From positions 67,012,054 to 67,076,053 of the forward strand of contig CM067081.1 of NCBI GenBank assembly GCA_034008185.1: a stretch of DNA of 64,000 nucleotides. Reading direction: 5' to 3'. The position numbers and the translations under genes are program-made. The DNA is from Gorsachius magnificus (taxonomy: Eukaryota > Chordata > Aves > Pelecaniformes > Ardeidae). The number at the start of each line of letters is the position of its first letter. Position 1 is the stretch's first letter. Of the stretch, positions 15,201-26,514 are shown in pieces. The notes beneath the pieces are model-generated. The model was not told where the DNA came from. It did no database searches and saw only the letters and a list, made by a program, of their open reading frames with translations.

Positions 15201-16250
15201 TAGTTGCGAGCGATGCTGGTTCTGGTTTTCAGCATCCAAATGGGGGTAAAGCACCTCCTATCTTGTAGGTACATTGTAAGACTAAAAAGTTTCTGACATG
15301 ATTTGGGTGTTGCAGTAGTGGGGTGTGGAGCCAGCGCTGCCCACCTGTGGCCATGGATCCCCCAGGCATTAGCAGGCTCTTTCCAAGGGGCAGGATCCCA
15401 TGGAGTATCCCTTGTGGAGGTTCTCCTAATTTTCTTTGTAGGCAGGGGAAATGTGGCAAGAGGATGACTGGAGTCCTGGCAGAGGTCTTCTGTGTGTGCT
15501 TGTAATTGAGGGGAGTGTCCTTAAAGTCTGGCCGTCTCAGCCTTATTTGCAATGAAGGTGGAATCCCTTCGGCTGCTGGAGTCAGGCGCAGCACTTGGGA
15601 GTTGCATGTTGGGGAACAAATGGTGCCGTGGATGAATCTCCATCATTTGCTACGTCCTGCATGTTAAGAACATGGCCAAGCTTTATCTGAAAGGAGGAAA
15701 GCAAGGCGAGTCAGTACCATGCTTGTTTGCCTATGAGACCGGTATGATGTGATCTTCTCAGAGCTATAGTACTGCAGCGGGAAGGGATCCGCTACTCAGT
15801 GATAGTTTCGCATCCTGCGAAGCTGTTAGCTGTTCACACGGGACCCTTCTGGAGGGTTGTGAACAGTTCTTATGAAACAAATTATTGGCTGGATCTTTTT
15901 GGAAAGCAGAGATACTTCATCATGCTTATGGGATATTTCCTCTTTCCTTTGGAAAAGCTGTTGCCGTAGTTTTCTTTTTGGTTTTAATTTTGTTTTCCAG
16001 AAAATGGATATACTATGTAGTATACGGTTGTAGACAGATTTTATTAGCCTGAGATTCAGCAGGTGTGTCAACATAACTAAATATTACCCTATTCTGTATT
16101 CAATTTAAAATCAATATGTACTGAATTTAGTACACAATTTAGTTTGTATGTGTTCATTTGCTGTAAGGCTGTGATATCTATGTTGGAAACTTCTCTTTTC
16201 TTTCCAGGATCGTGAGGTGTCCTTGGGGACTTCTCACCAGGGAATTCCTT
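9255..16250 (+). other. MCF2L upstream intron, middle part
   Basis: This part holds only the inverted repeat at 14381-14403, a G8 run near 13620 and a GGT/GAT-rich patch near 12965-12992. The section 14.8-15.6 kb is somewhat richer in G+C and carries open frames of 114 and 121 codons on the minus strand, but neither looks like a known protein. Confidence 0.55.
14381..14403. repeat. perfect 23-bp inverted repeat with TAATTA boxes
   Basis: Two 11-bp arms (TTTAATTAGTA and TACTAATTAAA) flank a single T. Each arm holds a TAATTA core, the typical homeodomain binding motif, in opposite orientation. Just upstream, AAAGGGTGGATC occurs twice, at 14337-14348 and 14357-14368. A regulatory role is an inference; an AT-rich palindrome can also arise by chance in a window this size. 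Confidence 0.8.
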
Positions 16251-16535
16251 TAGAATTATGGGAAAACTTAGGTTGGCAGGGACCCCTGGAGGCCCCCTAG
16301 TCTAGCCTCTTGCTCCAAGCAAGATTACCTTTAAAGTTAAATTGGGTTTCTCAGAAACTTGTCTATCTGAGTTTTTTATATCTCTGAGGGCAGAAATCGC
16401 TCAGCCTTGTTGGGCAGCCTGTTCCAGTGCTTAACTCTTCTCATGGTGAATTTTTTCCCTTGCATTCAGCTGGAATTTCCCGCATTGCAGCATCTGACTG
16501 TTGCCTTTCATCCCTTTGCTGTGCAAAGTTTCAGT
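16251..16535 (-). mobile_element. CR1 LINE 3' fragment, old copy
   Basis: On the plus strand the segment starts TAGAATTATGGGAAAACTT and continues 'GGTTGGCAGGGACCCCTGGA' and 'CTAGTCTAGCCTCTTGCTCC'. Further on come 'GGGCAGCCTGTTCCAGTGCT' and 'AGCTGGAATTTCCCGCATTG'. These are the reverse complement of the CR1 3' UTR, so the element lies on the minus strand with its 3' end at the left. Mismatches and gaps are frequent, pointing to an old insertion. The right limit is approximate. Confidence 0.82.
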
Positions 16536-17744
16536 AAGACATTCCCTCCTTTCTAATGTGTGTTAGTGTCCTTTTAAAACTAAAATAAGTGCTCCAAACT
16601 TCTACAGTGCACCTCAGCAGTGTCATTGAAATGTGGTACTTACTGGGACTTAGGGCCACGTTTTTAAGAATAAATTCCCATCTTAACATCACTGATGTGA
16701 CTCTTTTTTTAGTTCAGTCAGCTTTTTTGTTTGTTTGTTTTAACCTGCCTTCAGTCTCAAAGGAGCAGACTCCCCAGTGAGGTCAAATGAGGCTTTAGAT
16801 GAGAAGTTCAAGGTCAAAGGTTTGCTCTTTAGCCTCTTCACTGCATTTACGTTTTGTGCAGAAGACCTGAAGTCTTTGAAGATGGAAGAGTGGTCACTCA
16901 TGGTGCTTTTTAAAGACCCTGGCTTTTATAAATCTTTGTTCCTCAGATCCTGTGGAATCGCAGCAAAGTTCAGCTTCACTGTACTTAGTGTCATTTTCTA
17001 TTTCTATGCTCAGTTAGGTGAGAGAAATTGTTAAGGTCATCTGAGTAAGTGATGTGTCTATTTGCTTCTCAGTTTGAACGTGACAGGTTTTTGTTGGTTT
17101 TAAGTTCTAAGCGAGGATTTTTTGTTTCACTTAAGACAATTTATGGACCATGGCTTCTCTTAACAAACAGCAAGTTGTAGCTTTTTTAATATGCATCTAC
17201 TTTGTACTTGGCACACAGAAATAGGGAATTTTTTTTTGTTCCAGGGAGCTAAAGTAGTTTCCCTGTATGCCACAAAGGGCAGAATTTTAAGAGAAAGCTG
17301 TCAATCTTTGGACTTAAAAGTCTAGCAAAACAGCCTCTCAAAATAGGGGTAACATCCAGTTCCACTGTTGTACTTACGGAAACAGAATCTAATGGTTTTT
17401 TGCAAATGAGACACTGAAATTGTATCTTCATTGATTTGGTTTGCACAGTCAATTTCCATCAAAAAACCCTCCTTGCTTACAGGGCCAGAGCATTATTTAG
17501 TAGAACTTGATTAGTTGTTAGAGCCACGTGCCAAATTCTCAGATTGGATAATGAATGGATTCATTTGAGACCTAAAAGAGGTGAAAATGGGGGTCTGTAA
17601 AGCAAAGGAGGGGAGGCTCCTGCCAAACCTCTAGCATGCTGCCTGCAGAATGCTGGATGTGAGCAGCAGGTCTGACTGTGTTGCATGAAAGGACTCTCTA
17701 GCTGCCCGTGAGAGATCCTGAACCGCGTCCCACCTCCGTATTAC

Positions 17745-17919
17745 CTGAAGCAGTTAGTATTGGCAGTGCTTTGGAGACACGTGTGATGGGTTTCATCTTT
17801 TGAATGGTATCGGCCCACAGTGCTTCAAGAGCTGCTTCGTTAACAACTCTGTCATCTGTGTGGTAAGGTGGGGCAGCCAGTTTGGTTATGAACTCGGCAA
17901 CCTCTTCATTGTATGTCAT
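17745..17919 (-). other. unidentified exon-like open frame, antisense to MCF2L
   Basis: On the minus strand, 175 bp read as 58 codons plus one base with no stop. They start after ACTACAG at 17920 (an AG acceptor, with only a weak pyrimidine tract upstream) and end at TTCAG|GTAATA (a reasonable donor) at 17745/17744. The peptide begins MTYNEEVAEFITKLAAPPYH, and a later part reads VVNEAALEALWADTIQKMKP. It is acidic and helical, with a protein-like composition unlike the low-complexity frames elsewhere in these introns. An in-frame TAA lies two codons before the ATG. That suggests the left boundary is a splice acceptor or a start codon in weak context (C at -3). I do not recognise the family. 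It could be an exon of a nested antisense gene, a fragment of a pseudogene or domesticated element, or a chance frame. No partner exon was found on either side. Confidence 0.35.
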
Positions 17920-18215
17920 CTGTAGTTAAGGACCCCAAGAACTGGGAAGTTTACAAACAGCTGCAAGTAAATGTGTCTCAGCTGAAAACTAGTACTCAGC
18001 TCCATATAAGCCACTTTGTAAAAACACTTCGCTCTTCCTTCTCTCTCACACCCATGAAGTGCTTCACATCCCCTTTCAAAACATTGGTTTATAGATATAC
18101 AGTTTTATGCGAAAGTGTGCTTGTGTTGGAGTACCATAAAATACATTGTTCGTTAGAAGTGATTCTAGCCATCTTCCGTATCGTTGAAATTACAAAATTC
18201 AAGAAAGACTTTTTA

Positions 18216-18489
18216 CCAGGGCCTGCAGTGACAGGACAAGTAGCACTGGTTTTAAAGTGAAGGAGGGTAGTTTAGATTGGACATAAGGAAGAATTTAATT
18301 TTTTTTTACGATCAGGGTGGTGAGACACTGGAACAGGCTGCCTAAGAGAAGTTGTGGATGCGCCATCCCTGGAAGTATTCAAGGCCAGATTAGACAGAGC
18401 TTTGAGTAACCTGGTCTAGTCAATGATGTCCCTGCCTGTGACAGGGGGGTTGGACTAGCTGTCCCTTTCAACCCAAACCGTTCCATGAC
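18216..18489 (+). mobile_element. CR1 LINE 3' fragment
   Basis: A plus-strand CR1 3' UTR running from 'CCAGGGCCTGCAGTGACAGG' through 'TTTAGATTGGACATAAGGAA', 'GAGACACTGGAACAGGCTGC', 'GTTGTGGATGCGCCATCCCT' and 'GGGGGGTTGGACTAGCTGTC'. It ends near 'CAACCCAAACCGTTCCATGA'. The terminal octamers are degraded to a single ATTCTATGA-like remnant. Divergence is intermediate between the copies at 42404 and 16251. A T-run at 18299-18307 replaces the usual 'ATTTTTTAC' stretch. Confidence 0.9.
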
Positions 18490-21400
18490 AACCTCACGCT
18501 TGTTAGCACTGCAGCCTAATGCTGTGATTAACATCAAGTCCTGTTTCCAGTGTTTCAAGCAGTGTGCTGTGCAGGCTTGTACTGTAGCCATGTCTATTGA
18601 TAATCCTCCTTGAATAAAGGAAATCTAGTTCCTCTGCAGAACAGATGTGTGCAATAAGCAATTAGATTTTACCACTTTGCTGTTTTATAAAAGTGATTTT
18701 CATTTTCAGATCAAGAGTAAAATCACACTTTGTTTAAAAACTTACCTTGTTTCCAAAATATCACACAAAAATAGCATTCCGTTTAGTAGAATTGCCATGC
18801 AGCTGGTCCTGTGTGTGTTGGCTTTTCAGCTAAAGCTTTGGGGCATGCTTTGAGATAGGTATTTTTCTCCAGAGAGAGGGCTGAAAACAGGTGGTTTCAG
18901 TGGAGAAGAATCTTTGGTTTGGTTGCCTGAAAAGGTGTTCGCTTTAGCATATGTGTTTAAGCTGTGTGACTGCATCATTAGTTTTTGAGTCACGCTGAAG
19001 ATAACTCCTATAATTTGCATGCAGTTCTTCTGTTCAGAGTTGATCTTTCCATTTTCCATATTTGTGAGACTTCCCCTTCTTTGCAAGGCCTTAGTACTTA
19101 GAAAGCAAAATTCCTATAATAATTTTCCTAGAGCATTAAATCTTATTAAATGCAGTTTGCAAAATATAATGGTTTTGTTATTCTGTGGAGGCTTGCTTGC
19201 TCAAGTACTAAGTGAGACACATCTGGGTCACTCTCTCTCTTATCACTCGAGTACTGGCTAGGGGAACATTCTCTGCTGCTCAGGCTGTATCTAATATTTT
19301 TCCATTAAAAAAAAACAACTTGCTTTTTGCAAAGTCTGCTGCTTGTAGGTAACTGAGTAAATTTAATACGTTAGAAATATTTTTATAGTATACACTCAGC
19401 ATGACTTTTAGTATCAAGGAGTTAATGATGCTGCAGTTTTGGCAATATTTGTTAACCCTATTTTGAGGGCGTGGTTCCTAGCGGTCTGAAACTCTCCTGC
19501 AAGAACAGAAAAGGGTTTACCAGCAGGCAAATAAAATTATTTTGTTTTCTTCAAGACATCCTGGAAAGAGGATGAGAGGAATATTATTGTTGCAATAGTA
19601 AGAGCATGCCATATGCACCAGGTGAATTTTTGCTTTTAGATGGCAAGTCCATGTTGCTGCCCCTTATCTCTAAGGCCTCTTGGAAGCTGACAAAAAGTTG
19701 TGCTATAATATGACTGTGTGGCATGATTCAAAGTTCCCCTTCCTTCCCAGTTTGGGAAGGGAGTAATTGTCATGACTTGAAATAACATGAAGAACATCTT
19801 TCTTGCCAAAACAGATTAGGTGTGCTTAAACACTGTATGGAGCAAAAGCATGGCAAAACAGATTAGATGCTGTAACCGGTAGCACTTTCGGATTTCTTGC
19901 AACAGTCCCAACATCTCCCTCCCCCCCACACCTTTGTTTTTTGCATAGCTCCTTATATGATTTGTATTTAGATTTTCTTCAGGTATAAAGGAATACTAGG
20001 TCTTGTGTTGATCCCTAGATTGCCTTCCTAATTATTCTATAGTTTTCTTCCAGTTACAGATCAGCTAGTATTTGATCACTCTTGTAAGCCATATCCAAAC
20101 TTAACGCTGATCCCTGAGAAGCTGTGGGACTACAGAGTATGTGTGTCAAGAAGGTGTGATTGATGAACCAGAAGAGGAAGAAAATGTTTTTAGCACTCAT
20201 AGTATCCTGTGAGTACATCTACTATACTTGGAAGTGAGAGGATTATATTTCCTCTGACATTTGTGCTTTAGGTGATATTGTTTTGGCAAACTAAGACTGA
20301 GACCTTTATTGCTTTTTACAAAAGTGGAAGTGAAAGAAGGAGGAGAACAAAGTCAAATACATTCTTTGACATGCTTAGTAAGTGGACAAATCCAAAAATT
20401 TTAGAGATGAGTTTGAAAGAAACAGAAGTCTTGGCTGTCAAAGTATGCTTCTGAGCAGGTATTTCATAATTTGAGCCAAGAAAATGGGAGGTGTTACACT
20501 TCTTGTTGTCTTATGCCAGCCCAGCAGCACTGCATTTGCTGTACACCTCAAAATTTACTTTTAAAAGAAGGATCAGTGATTAATCTCCTACATGAAACCA
20601 AACCATCATCCTTGTAGTTTTGTAGATAGTCCTGTGCCAAAGCTTCAAGCCTGTGATCTCAAAGAAGAAACAGCTGGACTTTTTTTTTTTCTTTACTTGT
20701 GATTACAGGAAGCAGGAATTACTTGGGTAAAGCAAGTGGTTCTGTATAATTGGGGTTAAACCACAACAATAATACAAAAGCTTTTTGTTTTTCTGTTGTT
20801 TCACACATAACAAGTTCCTATCCCTTGTGTTTAAATACTGGAATTTCAGCATTTTGGGATTAATTTATGTTTCTTCTGAGTAGTTGTGTTCTTCAAGTAT
20901 GATTAAACAAGCAGAGTTACCAAGTTTCATTTCAATGGAATAACTTAAATATTACCAAAACTTATGGATTATGAGAAGTGCTGCAGAAATATCAATGGAC
21001 TCTGTGAAAGATCTCAATGGTCAGGCCTTCTGATGTGTGAGTCATTAAAAACACCACTCAAACAGTAAGTGCCTCTGTCCCCTATGCATGGGCTTTATAA
21101 CAGAGGCAACATCACTCCTAAGGTTTTAGATTTTCTTTGGCAGTACCACTTCCAAGTCTTGACTCAACTAGATCTTTACTTAACATTGAAAATGTATGGG
21201 ATTCCAGCCTAGCCTATCATAGCAGTGAGCTACATAGACATGATGTTCTATGCATATTGTGGCAATAGGCTATGCAGTTCTAGAAAATGAACGGATATTA
21301 GTAATGCCACAGAAGAGAAACTTGCATAAAGCATGATTCACTGAAAAGAAAAAGTATCTCAACTTCAGAATCTCTTCTGTGCACCAGGGCTTTTGAAAGG

Positions 21401-24400
21401 AAACTGTCTTTTCTGACTAGGAGAGGAAGTGGGAGATGTAGCTTGACTATAGGCTGTTAAGCTTTTACAAATAAAATTCTTACATACCTGTATAGTTTAA
21501 AATATTTTTGGGGCACCTGGTGCCATACAAAGCTGTTTGGTGCACTAGGTTGGTTTATTCTATTTGTGCTAGCAATTGGGATGCTGGTGGAGGCGAAAAA
21601 TTTGTATTTCCCGCTTGCTTGGGATATTTTAGCTCACCAGAAATGAATGAGTTGCAAGAGCACTGTTTTACCTGGGTGATTAATTTCCTTCCTAACTACA
21701 CTTCAGCAGAGAGCTGCCTTCTGCATGAAAATTCCAGAGGTTTAATCACTTGCTTCTCCTGGCCTCTTGTTTTGATTGCAGTGTAGTCAATTAAAATAGA
21801 AGCGAACTCTTCTTGAAAATATTTTGAACTGGTGAGCTTTTAATACTTAGTTTATGAATACTTGAATGAACTGTCAACAGCCTGGTGTGGCTACAAATAG
21901 CACGTGGACCTGAGGAGCTCAGTCTGCAGCAGTTGTGCCTGAGCACACCTAGCAGCAGAGCTTGCAGGTGTCATCACTATTCAGCACTGATCTTTAAAAT
22001 TCCATTTTAAAGCTGGAGATCTCTCTTGGCATCTTGACTAGCTCATTAGTTTCATGTGGCTTAGCATGGAAGAGGGCTATCTTCACCAGCTCTGCTGCTC
22101 TGGCCATTCCTCCTTTGGGGGCTATACAAAGGAGCTGACTGTTAATGATGGTGTCTGGGGACTGAAGATGAAGAGGGAAGAATGAGGAAATGAAAGGTTT
22201 GCCTTGGGGCTGAGAGAGATGAAGGGACTGCTCTGAAAGTCATTATCTTGCATTTATAATTACCAGATGGGAGGGTGCTTTAATGAAGAGATTTTTCAAA
22301 TGAAGACCCCCTTCATAAAAGGCATTCAACTCTTTGAGTGGGTAGGCTGTTCCAGAGGAGAAGCAAAACAAAACTGGTTGAGAAAAAGACATTATTTCTC
22401 CAATTTAAGGCATGAATTTCATAGAGAAGCCATAGACACGTTTTCAGCAAGAAAGAGGAAAAATGATCTGTAGTTTGCTTTATGGTGTGCTACTGGGGTC
22501 TGTGCTGAAAGGCATAATTGTGTCCGTATGTATACAAATAGGTTGGCTTTCAAGTTGGTATAAAGTAATGGCCATAGATTTTCATGCAGAACCATGCAAA
22601 GGTTGGTGTAATTCCAGCTGGCTTGGTGGGAATTGGATTAAACTCGTTATGAGAGGCTCATGAGTTGTGCCTGGAGACTTCCTTCTGCATAATGTAGGTA
22701 TGGTCTGTTCAGATGCCTTTCTAGCATTGTCTTCTGCGAAAATGGTTCTGCTTAGGCATGTCAGGCAAGCTCCCAGTGATGATGAGTTTTGGTTTGACTG
22801 GAAAAGAAAAAGGAGCCCTTTACCAGTAAGTGAAAATCTTGAGTGACATTGATTGTTTTCTCAGATCCAGGTTTCTTCAGGGCTTACTGGCACCAGGTAA
22901 TTCAAGCACAAGTTATCTTTGTGCTCTCGTGATTAAATCTGTCATCCTGCTTCATTTGAAATGCAGTCAGGTGCCTTTGATGGGACGGGGTCAGGCCCCT
23001 CTAAGCCATCTTCCTCCATCATAGAGACAGGACTATCAAAGCAAGACTTAAAATTGAATTAGAAGATTATATCTCTGCAAGACTGTGGTTCACATTTTTA
23101 AAGAGAAAGGCTTTTTTAATGAGAACCACATATTTAACTGATTCCTTTATGTTAGCAAGTTGACACTTCTGTCCCCTCTCTTACACTTATAATTTAAACA
23201 CTAGATAATGTGGTTTTTAAAGAATCTCCAGTTGTTGGCTTAGCTATTATGTGTGTTCAGTTTTAAAAAATAATGATAAAAAAGCAGTAATAGCTTTACA
23301 GAACCTTCTTTTACTGTTTATTAGCACACACAATACCAGATGCATTATAAATCCAGGGGCTTTATTTTGAGCAGACTACTATGGAAAACTCCTTAAGTGA
23401 CCTTTTCAGGAAAGACTGGATATTCTAGCATGTTTTGGCCTGAGCATCTCTTTTTTCAGTCATGAATTTTAGGTACAGTAAAACAGACAAACTTTTGGGT
23501 CTCTGTTTTGAAAATGCTATGTAAAGCAGTAAAGGTAGAATGAGGAAAATCATGGGCTGTCTAAATCTTAATCCATATAAATGGAAGTAGAGTTTGAGCC
23601 TAGAAAAATTACTTGGAAAACAGTGAACAAATTTTCAGTACTTCTGTATTTTAATGTGTACTTAATTAGTTTTACTAAAATAGAAATTGTCCCTAAAGAC
23701 TGTAGCAGGTGGCAGGTTGTCTATTTAAAGAATATTTCCAAGAAATTATTTTCCCCAAAGTCTATGAGTGTAAGCAGTGTGTGAGCCCTTGCAGTCTGTT
23801 TAGCATGCATGCCTTTTCTTACCGTATCCTGTTAAGGAAATAGCGTATTCAAGTAACGATGGACAAACTTAAATGAGATTTGGTCCCAGATAAACTGAGA
23901 TGAACTCTCTTTTCTAGAGTGATGCTAAATATAAAGGAAATTATGCCAAGCAATGAGGTTTTTACAGTGGCATCTTCTCTGAAAGGAGACAGGGTATTGG
24001 GAGAGGGATTACTGGCTAAATCTGTGAGCTCTGATACTGGGTTCAGGTGTATCCTGTAAAGCTGCTGGATGCAAACTGTCCTGCAGTTCCAACAGTTGCA
24101 TTTTCTCACAATGTTTTGTACTGCTACTTGTTACCTCAGTTGTTTCAAAGTATTGAAAATCAGCTCTGATCTTAACTCTGCTTCCTGAAGAGTGTCATGA
24201 AACTAGATCAGCAAGATAAGGGCAGGCTGCCTTGGTGGAGGAGAGTGCAGCAGGAGTGGCTTCTGGAGGTTTTCCATCTGTAAACAGGCACAGTGTGCTG
24301 CTCCTGCTGTTGCAAACACACTGGCTCTTAAATTTGACTTAAAACTGAGTTTAAAACCAGGGGGAGGAAAATACTGTCTTTTCAGTGAAACAGTATTTGA

Positions 24401-26430
24401 CCACAAGGCCCTGTGCTGGCTGCAAAGCCTGCTGTTCCTATCAGAGAGAACACTGGGGCAATCACATCTAGACTTGCATATTTACCTGGCACAAGTCAGG
24501 ACTGCGATGGGATTGATCACACAGATACATGAGGAAATAGTGATCATTATGTACCTGGGAAACATAAAGAGTTTTCCTGACTCAGGGGCATCTTGCCTGC
24601 TTGAATGGTGTGTGTCACGTATTTACTTACATATGCATGACATGCCTATTTTATTACATGCTTATGGTGCAACAATGAAAACTATTCCTTCCTGTGACTG
24701 TAGGCAGGATGGCATATTACAAAGTGATTACATTCATTTCCCTTTTCCCATCTCCCACCAAAAAATTAGGCATTGATCCTGTAATAGGTTGTATTCAGGT
24801 AAAATGGGTCTACCTCCGGGCCTTGGTTTGCAGAATCAGGGCTGTTTACTTCAGTTTCTTAAACACTGCTGCAGAAGAGCTCTTTGTATTAAAAAGCACT
24901 GACAGCAAAGCCAAAATCTAAAATCCTTTTTCCTTTAGGTGGGGTCCCCCCTTCTGGAAATGACTTGGCTGTCTGAAATTGGACTTTTGAAAGATCTGTG
25001 TTCAGTTTTGTGTTTAAAAACATTAAGATGATGACATAACTGAAGGTCTGGGTGAAATATGATTTACCAGTTAAATGTATCCACTTACAGTTTGACAGCA
25101 TGGTATGCAGAGGTCTTCTGATCAAGCAGCAGTTCACCGGATGCAGAAAAATAGCTCTGATCAGTGTATGACCTTGAAAGTGGTCATGGGTCTTCTTCTG
25201 CCAGACTGGCCAAAAAAGAACAGAGAAGTTCTGTTTCCTGGTATAAGTTGTTGCTTATCTGGAAGAAGTGACTGAAAATGGTTTTTTCCTGTTCTCAAAT
25301 AATTGTAGTTCTCAGAATTTTACACACATGGGAAGCGCTTATAAAAGTGAGCAGCTCTCCCCTTAAGATCTAGCGTTTGAAAGATCTCAGTAATAGCAAG
25401 TCCCTTGCTTAAGGGCCAGAGCTCTACTTCTGTTTGATCAGCCTGTACTTCAAGGCAGATGACATTTATCCTTACATCACTTTTAGGTTTTTACTTACTT
25501 CTCCTGTGCATGTTCACAGTTCTGAGTGTCAGATTGAGTCTATCTTAATGGCATTTCAATGTATGTTAAACCCAAAACTTCGTTACACAATGCCAGATTA
25601 AAAGAAATGTTCAAAACCAAATAACAAAAAAGCTAGGTTACACCTTCACTGCTCTTCAGTGAGGCTAAAAATGAAGAATAATGAATTTTTAGAAATTGCA
25701 AAAGGGTAAAACTTTTTGTTTCCTTGTAAAAAGAAAAATGAGATCATATTTTAATGAACGAGGCAACTGTCATGTAGTCTTTGTCATAGTCAGCGAAAAT
25801 CAGGTTTCTGCTTGACCTCTGGAGATATGTGGGAAACGCCTCTGCTCGAACACTGTGGCAGAAAACGAAAACTCAGGAAATCAGAATGTTGGTCATTAAG
25901 CTGAAGTGGAAGGGCTGAGGTAAAAGATTAAGCGGTGCTTTTCACAGTTGAGGTATGAATGTGTGTTCAGTGTGAGGGTGTTCTTTCAAGCCTGTTCTAC
26001 CTACCTTATTGAATGCTGTTGCCTTGGTGTATTTGAACACTAAACAGCAGGCTAGAGGGATTTTAAGTTTCCCTTTTTTGTGTGTGAGTTGAGAAGGTTC
26101 TAAGAAAAATTGAATTTGATATTTTAAAACCCACTGTTTAACATCATTCTTGAGGAATATTAGCTCTACAGTGTTCAGTTCAGTGACATCCTGTACTGTT
26201 TCCGAGTGTCAGCAAATCCACATTACTTTACTCTTTTATCAATATGCTGTTCAAAGAAAAGTTTGCCCTTGGCAGACACTTGAAAGACTCCAAACATTTT
26301 CACGTATTTTTCAAAACTTGGATTGTTTTCTGGGTCTTTGTGTTCTAGGGATGATTTTTTTTTTTTATGTCTGCTGTGAAATTTTACATAAAATGACTTT
26401 GTAATGCAAATTTTTTTTTTTCCTCCACAG
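18490..26430 (+). other. MCF2L upstream intron, right part
   Basis: No repeat or exon was recognised before the acceptor at 26430. The last 20 bp are a T10 tract plus TCCTCCACAG, a strong polypyrimidine tract for the exon at 26431. A second T-run lies at about 26357-26366. Confidence 0.6.
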
Positions 26431-26514
26431 ATGAAATCATGCATCAGGATATCAGTCCCCTCTATGCTGCAGATATTGAGGACCAGTTAAAGAAACAATT
26501 TGCTTACCTGTCAG
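26431..26514 (+). CDS. MCF2L: MCF2L exon, start of the CRAL-TRIO (Sec14-like) region
   Basis: This is an 84-bp internal coding exon. The acceptor is a T-rich tract ending TCCTCCACAG just before 26431, and the donor is TCAG|GTAAGA at 26514/26515. Read with one base supplied by the upstream exon (phase 1), it encodes DEIMHQDISPLYAADIEDQL followed by KKQFAYLSG, the last codon being split. I recognise this as the segment leading into the CRAL-TRIO domain of MCF2L (DBS/OST), a Dbl-family exchange factor for Rho GTPases; in this family the Sec14-like domain binds phosphoinositides and contributes to membrane targeting and autoinhibition. The paralogues MCF2 and MCF2L2 share the architecture, but this peptide is closest to MCF2L as I recall it. 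The exon that supplies the first base was not found in the 26.4 kb upstream, so it lies further upstream or is an alternative first exon I could not detect. Confidence 0.93.
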
